NCBI GenBank assembly: GCA_025359905.1
Contig: JANYDF010000029.1
Coordinates: 35,238-99,237, forward strand
Reading direction: 5' to 3'
Length of the DNA stretch: 64,000 bases
DNA from: Rhodospirillales bacterium
GTDB lineage: Bacteria; Pseudomonadota; Alphaproteobacteria; Acetobacterales; Acetobacteraceae
Part shown: piece by piece, positions 35,105-43,672 of the stretch
How positions within the stretch are numbered: position 1 is the first letter of the stretch
Layout of the letters: the number at the start of each line of letters is the position of its first letter
The notes under the pieces: model-generated
Database searches by the model: none
What the model was told of the DNA's origin: nothing
What the model saw: only the letters and a program-made list of their open reading frames with translations
Position numbers and translations under genes: made by a program

Positions 35105-35866
35105 TCAGTCTTCCCACTCCAGATTGCCGCTGACCGCGATCAGCTCGCCGGTCACCAGGCGCCCGGCATCGGACGCTAAAAACAGCACCATATTGGCCAG
35201 ATCGTCCGGCTGGGTTTTCTGCCGCAGCGAGATGTAGCGCAGATAATCGGCTTCGATGGATTGTTCGCTGCGCCCCGTTTCGCGCGATTTCGCCGCAATG
35301 ATGCCCTGCATCCGCGCATTGTCGATCATGCCCGGTAGAATGGCGTTCACCCGGATGCCGTGCGGACCAAGCTCGCGCGCCGCGTTCAGTGTCAGCCCCT
35401 CGACTGCGTATTTTGACGCCACATAGGCGGTGCGGTTCGGCAGCCTTGTGCGCGTGGACCCGGTCGAGAAATTCACGATGGCGCCGCCGCCAAGCCGTCT
35501 CATGCCGGGGATCGCACGTTGCATGGCGTGCAGCATCGCGGTGACGTTCACCGCCAGCGTGCGGTCCCAGTCTTCCAGCGTGATGTCCTCGATGGCCGCG
35601 CGCGGCCCGCCGATGCCGGCATTGTTGACCAGCACGGCGATGTCGCCGAGCCAGCCAGCCGCATCCTCAAATGCCCGCCCCAGCTCGGCAGGCTTGCCCA
35701 CATCGGCCAGCGTGCCGCGCATGGCGGGGTTGGCGGCCAGCGTGGCCGCCAGCGCATCCGCCCGCACGTCGCAGATATGCACGCGGTCGCCGCGCGCCAG
35801 GAACCGCTCGGCCATCACCCGGCCAACGCTGTCGCCGCCGCCGGTGACCAATACGGTTTGGCTCAT
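35105..35866 (-). CDS. Short-chain dehydrogenase/reductase (SDR) 1
   Basis: 253-residue classical SDR, NAD(P)-dependent oxidoreductase with a Rossmann fold. The nucleotide site reads TGGGDSVGR, where the usual middle Gly of TGxxxGxG is Ser; VLVNNAGIGG and the catalytic YVASK (Tyr-x3-Lys) with upstream Ser in FSTGSTRTR are normal. An Asp after the second strand (CDVRAD) suggests NAD preference. It lies 10 bases after SDR 2 on the same strand, so the two form an operon. Substrate unknown. Confidence 0.9.
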   Translation of the reverse strand: MSQTVLVTGGGDSVGRVMAERFLARGDRVHICDVRADALAATLAANPAMRGTLADVGKPAELGRAFEDAAGWLGDIAVLVNNAGIGGPRAAIEDITLEDWDRTLAVNVTAMLHAMQRAIPGMRRLGGGAIVNFSTGSTRTRLPNRTAYVASKYAVEGLTLNAARELGPHGIRVNAILPGMIDNARMQGIIAAKSRETGRSEQSIEADYLRYISLRQKTQPDDLANMVLFLASDAGRLVTGELIAVSGNLEWED

Positions 35867-35876
35867 AGCAAGGTCC

Positions 35877-36638
35877 TCACATGCCGGCGGAGAAGCCTTC
35901 GTCGGCCAGGATATTGGCGCCGTGCAGCGAGCGCGCGGCGTCTGAGACCAGGAAGGCGACGATGTTGGCCATGTCCTCGGCGCTGGAATAGCTCTGCCCG
36001 CTCGGCGTCCGCTGCTCGATGGCGTCGAGGAACGGCTTAAGTTCCGGCTTGGTGCGGATGTCGAGGTTCATCGGCGTTGCCGTGTTGCCGGGCGACAGGC
36101 AGTTCACGCTGATGCCGTGCGGCGCGAGTTCAATGGCCAGCGCGCGCGTCATCATCACGATGCCCGCTTTGGTGGCGCAATACACCGCATAGCCGCCGAA
36201 GCCCATGGACGCGACGACCGAGCCGAGATTGACGATCCAGCCGCGCTTGCGCTGCTTCATCAAGGGTGCAACAGCATTGATGGCGTTCCAGGTGCCTTTG
36301 AAATTGATATCGACCATGCGGTCGAACGCCGTTTCATCGGTGCCGCCGGCCGGCGTGGGATAAAACACGCCAGCGCTGTTGATCAGAATATCGATGCCGC
36401 CCAGTGCTTGTTCGGCATCCGCGATCATCGCGGCGGTCGCAGCGGCGTCGCGCACATCGGCGGCGAAGGCCAAACCCGGTTTGCCTGGCAGCGATTCTGC
36501 CACCGCGCGCGCTTTTGCGACATCGCTGGATGCAGCAACACCGACCAGCACGCCTTCGCTGGCCAGCTTGCGCGCGATGGCCTCGCCGATGCCTTGCGAA
36601 CCCCCGGTGATCAGCGCCGTCCGTCCCAGAATGGCCAT
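35877..36638 (-). CDS. Short-chain dehydrogenase/reductase (SDR) 2
   Basis: 253-residue classical SDR. TGGSQGIGEAIARKL is the nucleotide-binding loop, ILINSAGVF replaces the common NNAG with NSAG, and the active site is NLGSVVASMG followed by YCATK. The start at 36638 gives the normal SDR N-terminus MAILGRTALITGG; a longer upstream frame is not family-like. First gene of the two-SDR operon, divergent from hyuA pair 3. Confidence 0.9.
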   Translation of the reverse strand: MAILGRTALITGGSQGIGEAIARKLASEGVLVGVAASSDVAKARAVAESLPGKPGLAFAADVRDAAATAAMIADAEQALGGIDILINSAGVFYPTPAGGTDETAFDRMVDINFKGTWNAINAVAPLMKQRKRGWIVNLGSVVASMGFGGYAVYCATKAGIVMMTRALAIELAPHGISVNCLSPGNTATPMNLDIRTKPELKPFLDAIEQRTPSGQSYSSAEDMANIVAFLVSDAARSLHGANILADEGFSAGM

Positions 36639-36783
36639 CGCCGTGTTCTTTCCCGCACAGGTGTTTCGATGCGGCGAAGATAGTCGCCACAATCCATTGC
36701 AGGCAAGCCGCAGCACGGCGCGCAAGTCTTGCCAGCGCGGCGTGCTTCGCCTCAAATGCCGCAGCGCCGTGCGGGAGAAGATC

Positions 36784-38865
36784 ATGCGTTTTGCCGTCGA
36801 TACCGGGGGCACGTTCACCGACCTGCTCGTGGAAGATGCTGCCGGGGCATTGCAAATGTTCAAGGCGCCCACCACGCCGTCGGACCCGATCAAGGGTGTG
36901 ACCGACGCGCTGCGCGTGGCCGCCGACAGCATGGGGCGCACGCTGGAAAATCTGCTCGCTGAAGGCGAGACCTTTATCTACGGCACCACGCACGCGATCA
37001 ACGCCATCATTACCGGCAATACCGCGCGCACCGCATTTCTGACGACCGAAGGCCACCCGGACGTGCTGGTGCTGCGCGAGGGCGGGCGGGCAGAGCCGTT
37101 TAACTATACCGTACCGTTCCCCGAACCTTATGTGCCGCGCTCGTTGACCTGGGAAATCCCTGGCCGCCTGCGCCCCGATGGTTCGGAGATGGCGCCGTTT
37201 GACGATGCCGCTTGCCGCCGCGCGATCGCAGCATTGAAGGCGCGCGATGTGAAGGCGGTGGCGGTGTGCCTGCTGTGGTCCATCGTCAATCCGGCGCATG
37301 AATTGCGCGTGGCGGAATGGCTCGAAGCCGATTTGCCGGGTGTGCCGTACACGCTGTCGCACCAGTTGAATCCGACGCTGCGCGAGTACCGCCGCGCGTC
37401 CTCCACCTGTATCGACGCCTCATTGAAGCCGATGATGGCGGCGTATATGGCGGGGCTGACCGAACGCCTGCGCAGCAACGGCTTTGCCGGGCGCGTGCTG
37501 GTGGTGACGTCGCAGGGCGGCGTGATGGATGGGGCGGATGTGGCGCGCGCGCCGATCCATCTGATCAACTCAGGCCCGTCGATGGCCCCGGTGTCCGGGC
37601 GGCATTTTTCCATCCTTGATGAGGGCAACAGCACCGCCGTGGTGGCCGACACCGGCGGCACCACATACGACGTGTCGCTGGTGCGGCGCGGACGGATTCC
37701 CTGGACGCGCGAAACCTGGATCGGCCAGCCGTTCCGTGGCCACATGACTGGGTTTCCCTCGGTTGATGTGCGCAGCATCGGCGCCGGCGGCGGCTCGATT
37801 GCCTGGCTCGACGACGGCGGCATGCTGCATGTCGGCCCGAAAAGTGCGGGGGCGATGCCGGGGCCGGTGTGCTACGGGCAGGGCGGCACCAAGCCCACTG
37901 TCACCGACGCATCGCTGGTGCTGGGCTATATCGATCCGGATTTCTTTCTCGGCGGCACGATGAAGCTGGATGCGCTGGCGGCGGAAGCGGCCATCGCCCG
38001 TGAAGTCGCCGGTCCGCTCGGTTTGACCGTCGATGAAGCTGCATCGGCGATGATCGCCATTGCCACCGAGAACATGGTGCAGGCGATTCTGGACATCACC
38101 GTCAACCAGGGCATCGACCCGCGCGAGGCGGTGCTGGTGGGGGGCGGCGGGGCGGCAGGGCTGAATTCGGTGCTGATCGGACGGCGGCTGGAATCGCCGC
38201 GCCTGCTGATCCCCGAGGTCGGCGCGGCACTTTCGGCGGCGGGCGCGCTGATGTCGGACCTCATGGCGCAGTTCCACGCCACGCTATTCACCCGCAGCAG
38301 CGGCTTCGACTATGCCCGCGTCAATGCAGTGCTGGACGCGCTGGAACAGCAGGCCCGTGCGTTCATCGACGGGCCGGGCGCCGGTTCGCGCGAGCAGACC
38401 GTCACCTTCTGGGCCGAAGCGCGCTACCCTGAACAAGTGTGGGAACTGGAAGTGCGCCTGCCCACGCCGCGCCTGAACGGACCTGAGGATGTGGCAGCAC
38501 TGGTGGAAGCGTTCCACCGCACGCATGAAGACGTGTTCGCCATCCGCGACAGCGCCTCTGCCGTCGAAATCGTCGGCTGGAGCGTGTCGGTCGCCTGCCG
38601 CATCCGGGGCGAGGTGGGCGGCACGCTGACCACCACGGCGGCCAGCGGTGCGGGCGAGGGGGCGCGCATGGCGTATTTCCCCGGCCATGGCCGCGTGCCC
38701 ACTGTGGTGCGCCGGTTCGAGGCCATTGAGGTGGGCGAAAAGATCGCTGGTCCCGCCATCATCGAATCTTCGTTCACCACCGTGGTGGTCAATCCGGGGG
38801 CGGTCGCCGAGCGGCGGCCCTCTGGCAGTCTATCCGTCGATCCCGGCCGTGGAGGCACAGCATGA
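36784..38865 (+). CDS. HyuA/acetone-carboxylase-beta-like subunit, pair 3
   Basis: 693-residue ATP-binding subunit of the hydantoinase/ketone-carboxylase superfamily. Phosphate loops FAVDTGGTFTDLLVED and VVADTGGTTYDVSLV are intact. The segment REGGRAEPFNYTVPFPEPYV then PRSLTWEIPGRL resembles AcxA-type (acetone carboxylase) more than hydantoinase subunits, as does ENMVQAILDITVNQGIDPRE. The ATG at 36784 has a GGGAGAAG ribosome-binding site; a longer upstream frame is not conserved. It is followed by hyuB with an ATGA overlap, so the order is A-B here and B-A in the other two pairs. Confidence 0.9.
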   Translation: MRFAVDTGGTFTDLLVEDAAGALQMFKAPTTPSDPIKGVTDALRVAADSMGRTLENLLAEGETFIYGTTHAINAIITGNTARTAFLTTEGHPDVLVLREGGRAEPFNYTVPFPEPYVPRSLTWEIPGRLRPDGSEMAPFDDAACRRAIAALKARDVKAVAVCLLWSIVNPAHELRVAEWLEADLPGVPYTLSHQLNPTLREYRRASSTCIDASLKPMMAAYMAGLTERLRSNGFAGRVLVVTSQGGVMDGADVARAPIHLINSGPSMAPVSGRHFSILDEGNSTAVVADTGGTTYDVSLVRRGRIPWTRETWIGQPFRGHMTGFPSVDVRSIGAGGGSIAWLDDGGMLHVGPKSAGAMPGPVCYGQGGTKPTVTDASLVLGYIDPDFFLGGTMKLDALAAEAAIAREVAGPLGLTVDEAASAMIAIATENMVQAILDITVNQGIDPREAVLVGGGGAAGLNSVLIGRRLESPRLLIPEVGAALSAAGALMSDLMAQFHATLFTRSSGFDYARVNAVLDALEQQARAFIDGPGAGSREQTVTFWAEARYPEQVWELEVRLPTPRLNGPEDVAALVEAFHRTHEDVFAIRDSASAVEIVGWSVSVACRIRGEVGGTLTTTAASGAGEGARMAYFPGHGRVPTVVRRFEAIEVGEKIAGPAIIESSFTTVVVNPGAVAERRPSGSLSVDPGRGGTA

Positions 38866-40634
38866 GCGATACATCCGCACGGCGCAGCGGCGATGGCGTC
38901 CGGCTAGCGCTGATCAACAACCGGCTGGAAAGTGTCGCGCGCAAGATGGCGAATACGCTGTTGCGCACTGGGCGCTCCGGCGTGCTGAACATCGCGCGCG
39001 ACTTTTCCTGCTGCATCGTCACGCGCGACAATCGGTTGCTGGCGACGGCGGAAAGCCTGCCGATCCATGTGCTGTCCGGCCCCGACCTGATGGCCGCCAG
39101 CGTCAGCCAGTTCCACAAAACCATACGGCGCGGCGATGCATTTCTGCACAACTCGCCGTATCACGGCTGCTCGCACCCGGCGGATCACACGATTCTGGTG
39201 CCGGTGATCGACGACAACGGCGTCCACCGCTTCACCGTGCTGGCCAAGGCGCATCAGGCGGATTGCGGCAATTCGCAGCCCACGACTTACATGGGCAACG
39301 CGGTGGATGTGTACAACGAAGGCGCCCTGATCTTCCCCGCCGTGCAGGTGCAGCGCGACTACGAGAACATCGATGACGTGATCCGCATGTGCCAGATGCG
39401 TATCCGCGTGCCGGAACAGTGGTGGGGCGACTATCTGGCGATGATCGGCGCGGCGCGCATCGGTGAGCGCGAGTTGCTCGCCCTCGGTGAGGAAATCGGC
39501 TGGGAAACGCTGCATGCGCACGAAGAAGATTTCTTCGACTACACCGAACAGCGCATGATCGCCGCGATCCGTAAGCTCACCCCCGGCACCGGATCGCATG
39601 AAAGCCGCCACGACCATTTCCCCGGCACACCCGCCGAGGGCATTCTGATCCGCGCCGATGTGAGCGTGGATACTGAGGCCGCGATGATCGACATCGATCT
39701 GCGGGACAATCCGGATTGTATGCCCTGCGGGCTGAACCTGTCGGAAGCTTGCGCCCGTACGGCGGCGATGGTGGGGCTGTTCAACAGCATCGACCATGGC
39801 GTGCCGAAAAACGCGGGCGCGTTCCGCCGCCTGCGGATTCATCTGCGGGAAAACTGCATTGTCGGCATCCCGAAGCACCCCACCTCCTGCTCGGTGGCCA
39901 CCACCAATCTGGCCGACCGGGTGGCCAACTGCGTGCAGGCGGCGTTTGCCGGCATGGCGGACGGACAAGGACTGGCGGAATCGGGCGCGATTATTCCGCC
40001 TGCCGCTGGCGTTATTTCCGGCCAGTTGCGCGATGGCAGCCGCTTCGTCAATCAGGTGTTTCTAGGCCTGTCCGGCGGCCCGGGCGCACCCGGCACCGAT
40101 GCGTGGCAGACGCTGTGCCATGTCGGCAATGCTGGGCTATGCTTTCAGGACAGCATTGAACTGGATGAATTGCGTCAGCCCATTCACATCCACACCCGCC
40201 GCTTCCTGCCGGACACCGAGGGGGCCGGGCGGAACAACGGGTCCAGCAGCATTCTGGTAGAGTTCGGCCCGGTCGGCTGCGACATCGACATCGGCTATGT
40301 CAGCGACGGCACTGACAACGCGCCGAAAGGCGTGCGCGGTGGGCTGGAAGGAGCACCCGCGCAGCAATTGCGCGTGACGCGCAACGGCGCGGTGGAAAAG
40401 CTGCCCGGCTGCGCCCAGGTGCGCATACTGGAAGGCGAGCGGGTGCGATCGTTCTCCTGCGGCGGTGGCGGTTACGGACCGCCGACCGAGCGCGATCCGG
40501 TGGTGGTGGCGCGGGATGTGCGCGAGGGGTGGGTGTCGGCTGGCCGGGCGCTGGCGCTCTACGGCGTGGTGGCGTCGGAGGCAGGCGTCTTGGATGCGGC
40601 GGCAACGGAGGCGTTGCGGGGCGGGCGGGCTTAA
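38862..40634 (+). CDS. HyuB/acetone-carboxylase-alpha-like subunit, pair 3
   Basis: 590-residue partner of the preceding subunit. Marks: ESVARKMANTLLRTGRSGVL, then HNSPYHGCSHPADHTILVP and LAKAHQADCGNSQPTTYM with the HxxD and HQADxG metal-type motifs, then VYNEGALIFPAVQV and a C-terminal FSCGGGGYGPPTERDP. Its N-terminal half differs from the other two HyuB proteins here, notably NSPYHG in place of NDPFEG or NDPFDG. No gene for a small gamma subunit like that of acetone carboxylase follows; an EamA permease comes next. Confidence 0.9.
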   Translation: MSDTSARRSGDGVRLALINNRLESVARKMANTLLRTGRSGVLNIARDFSCCIVTRDNRLLATAESLPIHVLSGPDLMAASVSQFHKTIRRGDAFLHNSPYHGCSHPADHTILVPVIDDNGVHRFTVLAKAHQADCGNSQPTTYMGNAVDVYNEGALIFPAVQVQRDYENIDDVIRMCQMRIRVPEQWWGDYLAMIGAARIGERELLALGEEIGWETLHAHEEDFFDYTEQRMIAAIRKLTPGTGSHESRHDHFPGTPAEGILIRADVSVDTEAAMIDIDLRDNPDCMPCGLNLSEACARTAAMVGLFNSIDHGVPKNAGAFRRLRIHLRENCIVGIPKHPTSCSVATTNLADRVANCVQAAFAGMADGQGLAESGAIIPPAAGVISGQLRDGSRFVNQVFLGLSGGPGAPGTDAWQTLCHVGNAGLCFQDSIELDELRQPIHIHTRRFLPDTEGAGRNNGSSSILVEFGPVGCDIDIGYVSDGTDNAPKGVRGGLEGAPAQQLRVTRNGAVEKLPGCAQVRILEGERVRSFSCGGGGYGPPTERDPVVVARDVREGWVSAGRALALYGVVASEAGVLDAAATEALRGGRA

Positions 40635-40689
40635 GCCGCAGATGACGCTTCGCTAGACCTGAATGGGCAGCACCGCCTAGGGTCTGCGG

Positions 40690-41622
40690 ATGGAACAGCC
40701 CACCGCGGCATTGGCCGCGCTCCGCCTGCCAGTCGCCACGCAGCGGCGGGCCATCTTGTGCGTGCTCGGCGCCGGGTTCTGCTTTGCCGTGGCGGCAGCG
40801 CTGATCAAGGCAACGGCGGCCGAGCATTTGCCGATTGCCGAGATGGTGGTGTTCCGCAGCGTGTTGATTGCGCTGGTCATGGCCGTGGTGTTGCGCAAGC
40901 AGGGTGGCATTGTTGGCGCGCTGCGCACCAAGCGGTGGGCGGGGCACGCGGTGCGCACCCTGCTGGGCTTTGTGGCAATGTACACCTCGTATATCGGCTA
41001 TGTGCGGCTGCCGTTGGCGACGGTGACGTCGCTGGGCTTTGCCATGCCGCTGTTCCTGACGCTGCTGTCGGTGCCGCTGCTGGGCGAAAAGGTTGGCTGG
41101 CGGCGGGGCGGCGCGGTGCTGCTCGGCCTTGGTGGCGTTCTGGTGATTGTGCGGCCGTGGCGCGATGCGGTGGCCGACACGCCGATGGACGCAGTGGCGT
41201 TGGTGATGGCCGGCGTGGTGTGCTGGGCGATCACCATGATCACCATTCGCAAACTGGGCAGCGCTGGGGAGCAGAACGCGACGATTGTCTTGTGGTACTG
41301 CCTGGGAAGTTTGGTGGTGTCGCTGGGATTGGCGCTGCCGGACTGGGTAATGCCCACCGCACGCGACACGGCATTGTTGGTGGCGGCCGGACTTGTGACG
41401 GCGGCCGCGCAATTGTTGATGACCAATGCTTACCGCACCGGCGAATCGACGTTGATCGCACCGTTCGAATACGGCGCCATCGTTCATGCGGTTGTCTTCG
41501 GGGCACTGCTTTGGGGCGAAATGCCGGACCACTGGAGTCTCGCGGGCATTGCGGTACTGATCTTGGCTGGGCTGTATATATGGCGGAATGAAGCGCAGCA
41601 TATGGTCCGGCGGTCTGCCTGA
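40690..41622 (+). CDS. EamA-family (DMT superfamily) permease
   Basis: 310-residue inner-membrane protein with about ten hydrophobic segments in two EamA repeats (first from GAGFCFAVAAALIKATAAEH, second from VALVMAGVVCWAITMITIRK). Members export or import amino acids, nucleotide-sugars or other metabolites; direction is not readable. The ATG at 40690 begins MEQPTAALAALRLPVATQRR. The stop overlaps a possible ATG of the sulfotransferase-glycosyltransferase gene (TGATG), so the two may be co-transcribed. Confidence 0.9.
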   Translation: MEQPTAALAALRLPVATQRRAILCVLGAGFCFAVAAALIKATAAEHLPIAEMVVFRSVLIALVMAVVLRKQGGIVGALRTKRWAGHAVRTLLGFVAMYTSYIGYVRLPLATVTSLGFAMPLFLTLLSVPLLGEKVGWRRGGAVLLGLGGVLVIVRPWRDAVADTPMDAVALVMAGVVCWAITMITIRKLGSAGEQNATIVLWYCLGSLVVSLGLALPDWVMPTARDTALLVAAGLVTAAAQLLMTNAYRTGESTLIAPFEYGAIVHAVVFGALLWGEMPDHWSLAGIAVLILAGLYIWRNEAQHMVRRSA

Positions 41623-41663
41623 TGCATCCGGCTGCGGGTGGCTCGCATTGTTTGGAGTTGCCC

Positions 41664-43661
41664 GTGCCGATCCTGCTGCCCCCTGCCATCGACCCACTGC
41701 GCGACGTGCACGGCGCGCAGATCGCGGCCCATTTGCCGGATCGTGACGGCGCCAGCGTGAAGCTGCCGGCAAACATCACTTACGTGTTCATTGTGTTCAC
41801 CAACCGGTCTGGTTCGACCTTTCTGGGCGACCTCCTGGCCGCCAGCGGATTTTTCAACTTCGCCGAGGAGTTGCTCAATCACCAACAGGTGCTTCAGGTC
41901 TGCGCGACCAAAGGCTGGCGCAGTTTCAGCCAGTATTTCACCCGCATGGCGGCAGCGAAGGCACGCAACGGGCATTTCGTTGTCAAGTCGTCGGTGGGGC
42001 AGTTGGCCGTGCTGGCCGATCACGGGCTGCTGGAGCGGATCCTGCCACAATCGCGATTCCTGGTAACTGAGCGGCTCGACAAAGTTGCGCAGGCGGTGTC
42101 CTGGGCCATCGCCAACCAAACCGGCCGCTTCACCTCGCTTGCCCCGGACAGTCGTAGCCCGGCGCCCGTCTATGACGGCGTGGCGCTGCGCGGCCACGTC
42201 GTGCACTTTCATGGGGACCAAGCCAATATAAACCAATTCATGACGCTCAACGGTCTGCTGCCGTTTCATATTACTTATGAGACGCTGGCCGCGCAGCCGG
42301 AATTAGCGGCTCGGCTGGCGTTCGATTTCCTCGGCCAGCCAGGATTGCGCGCCGATCTATCGAAAATCCGCCTTGAACGGCAGGCAACGACGGTTAACGC
42401 CGAATGGCGCGCGCGGTTTCTGGCCGAGCAGGCGCTGGAAAGCCATCCCGCGCGGGCCAACGTCACAGCCGGCACCGTGTATCGCCGCATCAAGCTCCCG
42501 GAGCTTGCCGCCGACACGTCAGCGGTGGTGGGCGGCCGACCAATCGCCGAGCCGATCGCGTTGCTCGGCCCCGCGATGCTCAATGTGCCGGGCCTAGCGT
42601 TCGGCGACACGGCGCTGGATCGCGAAGGGTTGAGTTTTGATCCGCCGGGCGATCCCGGGGCGCGACGGCTCGAACGCGGCACGACGCCAGCGTATCTGTT
42701 GCGCGATGTGATGGTGCACGGCAAGTACGGCGTGGTGACCGCTGGCGACAGAGTGATTCGCGAAACGCTGGCGAACTTGCCGCTGCATCGCGTTCCGGGC
42801 GCCACGCGGCTCGATGACCTGTGCTGGCGGCTGCCGGATTTTCCGCAATCGGCTGTCTTGCACACGGCGTATCATCTGCTGGCTGGCAGCCAGGAGAACT
42901 ATAGCCACTGGCTGCTCGATATCGCCGCGCGCTTCCACGCCGGCGCGCTGCAAACCTTGCGCGAGCACCCGGAAAGTTCGGGCGCGCCGGTGTTGCTTAC
43001 GCCGGTGCTGGACGTGTTCTGGAAGTGGGAAAGCCTCGGTCTGCTGGTGCCGCCCGCAGTGCCGCGCATTGCATTGACAGCGGAAGGCCGGGTGTTCGTG
43101 CAGCGGTTGTTGCTTGTGCCGGACGTGACGGGCGGCGCGTTCAATTCGCATCCGGCGATCCTGGAAGCGTTCGACGCCATCCGCGCCGCAGCGTTCGGCG
43201 GCAATCCGCCGCAGGCGCCGTGGCGGCGGCTGTATATCGCGCGGCGCGATAGCCAAAAGCGGGTGCTGATCAACGAAGCCGAGGTGATTGCGCGCGCCGA
43301 GCGGGCCGGATTTACCTGCGTGACGCTCAGCAAGCTGCCAGTGTCTGAGCAGGTCCGGTTGTTTGCCGAAGCGTCGCATGTGCTGGCGCCGCATGGCGCT
43401 GGTTTGGCCAACCTGCTGTTTTGCAAGCCGGACGCGCGGGTGCTCGAACTTCACATGGATATGCATGTGTCCTGGATCTATCGCCGCATCGCGGCTCTGC
43501 GCGCGTTGCGTTACGGCTGCCTGATTGGCCGGGCCGTGCAGCCGGCGCGCAAGGCGCTGCACACCAATACTTGGGAAGTGGATTTGGACCGCCTTGACGC
43601 GGCGCTGGCCGATGTGCGGTTTGCCGGGCGCTCGGCGGCGGAGCTCGCCGATCCTGGTTAA
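41664..43661 (+). CDS. Stf0-like sulfotransferase fused to GT61 glycosyltransferase
   Basis: Two-domain protein of about 665 residues. The N-terminal half is a Stf0-type sulfotransferase: the PAPS loop VFTNRSGSTFLGDLLAASGF starts near residue 43, and RLDKVAQAVSWAIANQTGRF near 135 matches the Stf0 dimer/3'-phosphate region. The C-terminal half is a GT61 (DUF563) glycosyltransferase: SQENYSHWLLDIAARFHAGA near 408, LYIARRDSQKRVLINEAEVI and SHVLAPHGAGLANLLFCKPD near 572. It should make and/or modify a surface glycan in the cytoplasm. The GTG at 41664 follows GGAG by 6 bases and is preferred; an ATG at 41622 sharing a base with the EamA stop is the alternative. The frame runs through both domains with no stop. 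Confidence 0.85.
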   Translation: MPILLPPAIDPLRDVHGAQIAAHLPDRDGASVKLPANITYVFIVFTNRSGSTFLGDLLAASGFFNFAEELLNHQQVLQVCATKGWRSFSQYFTRMAAAKARNGHFVVKSSVGQLAVLADHGLLERILPQSRFLVTERLDKVAQAVSWAIANQTGRFTSLAPDSRSPAPVYDGVALRGHVVHFHGDQANINQFMTLNGLLPFHITYETLAAQPELAARLAFDFLGQPGLRADLSKIRLERQATTVNAEWRARFLAEQALESHPARANVTAGTVYRRIKLPELAADTSAVVGGRPIAEPIALLGPAMLNVPGLAFGDTALDREGLSFDPPGDPGARRLERGTTPAYLLRDVMVHGKYGVVTAGDRVIRETLANLPLHRVPGATRLDDLCWRLPDFPQSAVLHTAYHLLAGSQENYSHWLLDIAARFHAGALQTLREHPESSGAPVLLTPVLDVFWKWESLGLLVPPAVPRIALTAEGRVFVQRLLLVPDVTGGAFNSHPAILEAFDAIRAAAFGGNPPQAPWRRLYIARRDSQKRVLINEAEVIARAERAGFTCVTLSKLPVSEQVRLFAEASHVLAPHGAGLANLLFCKPDARVLELHMDMHVSWIYRRIAALRALRYGCLIGRAVQPARKALHTNTWEVDLDRLDAALADVRFAGRSAAELADPG

Positions 43662-43672
43662 GCGGTGCGAGA

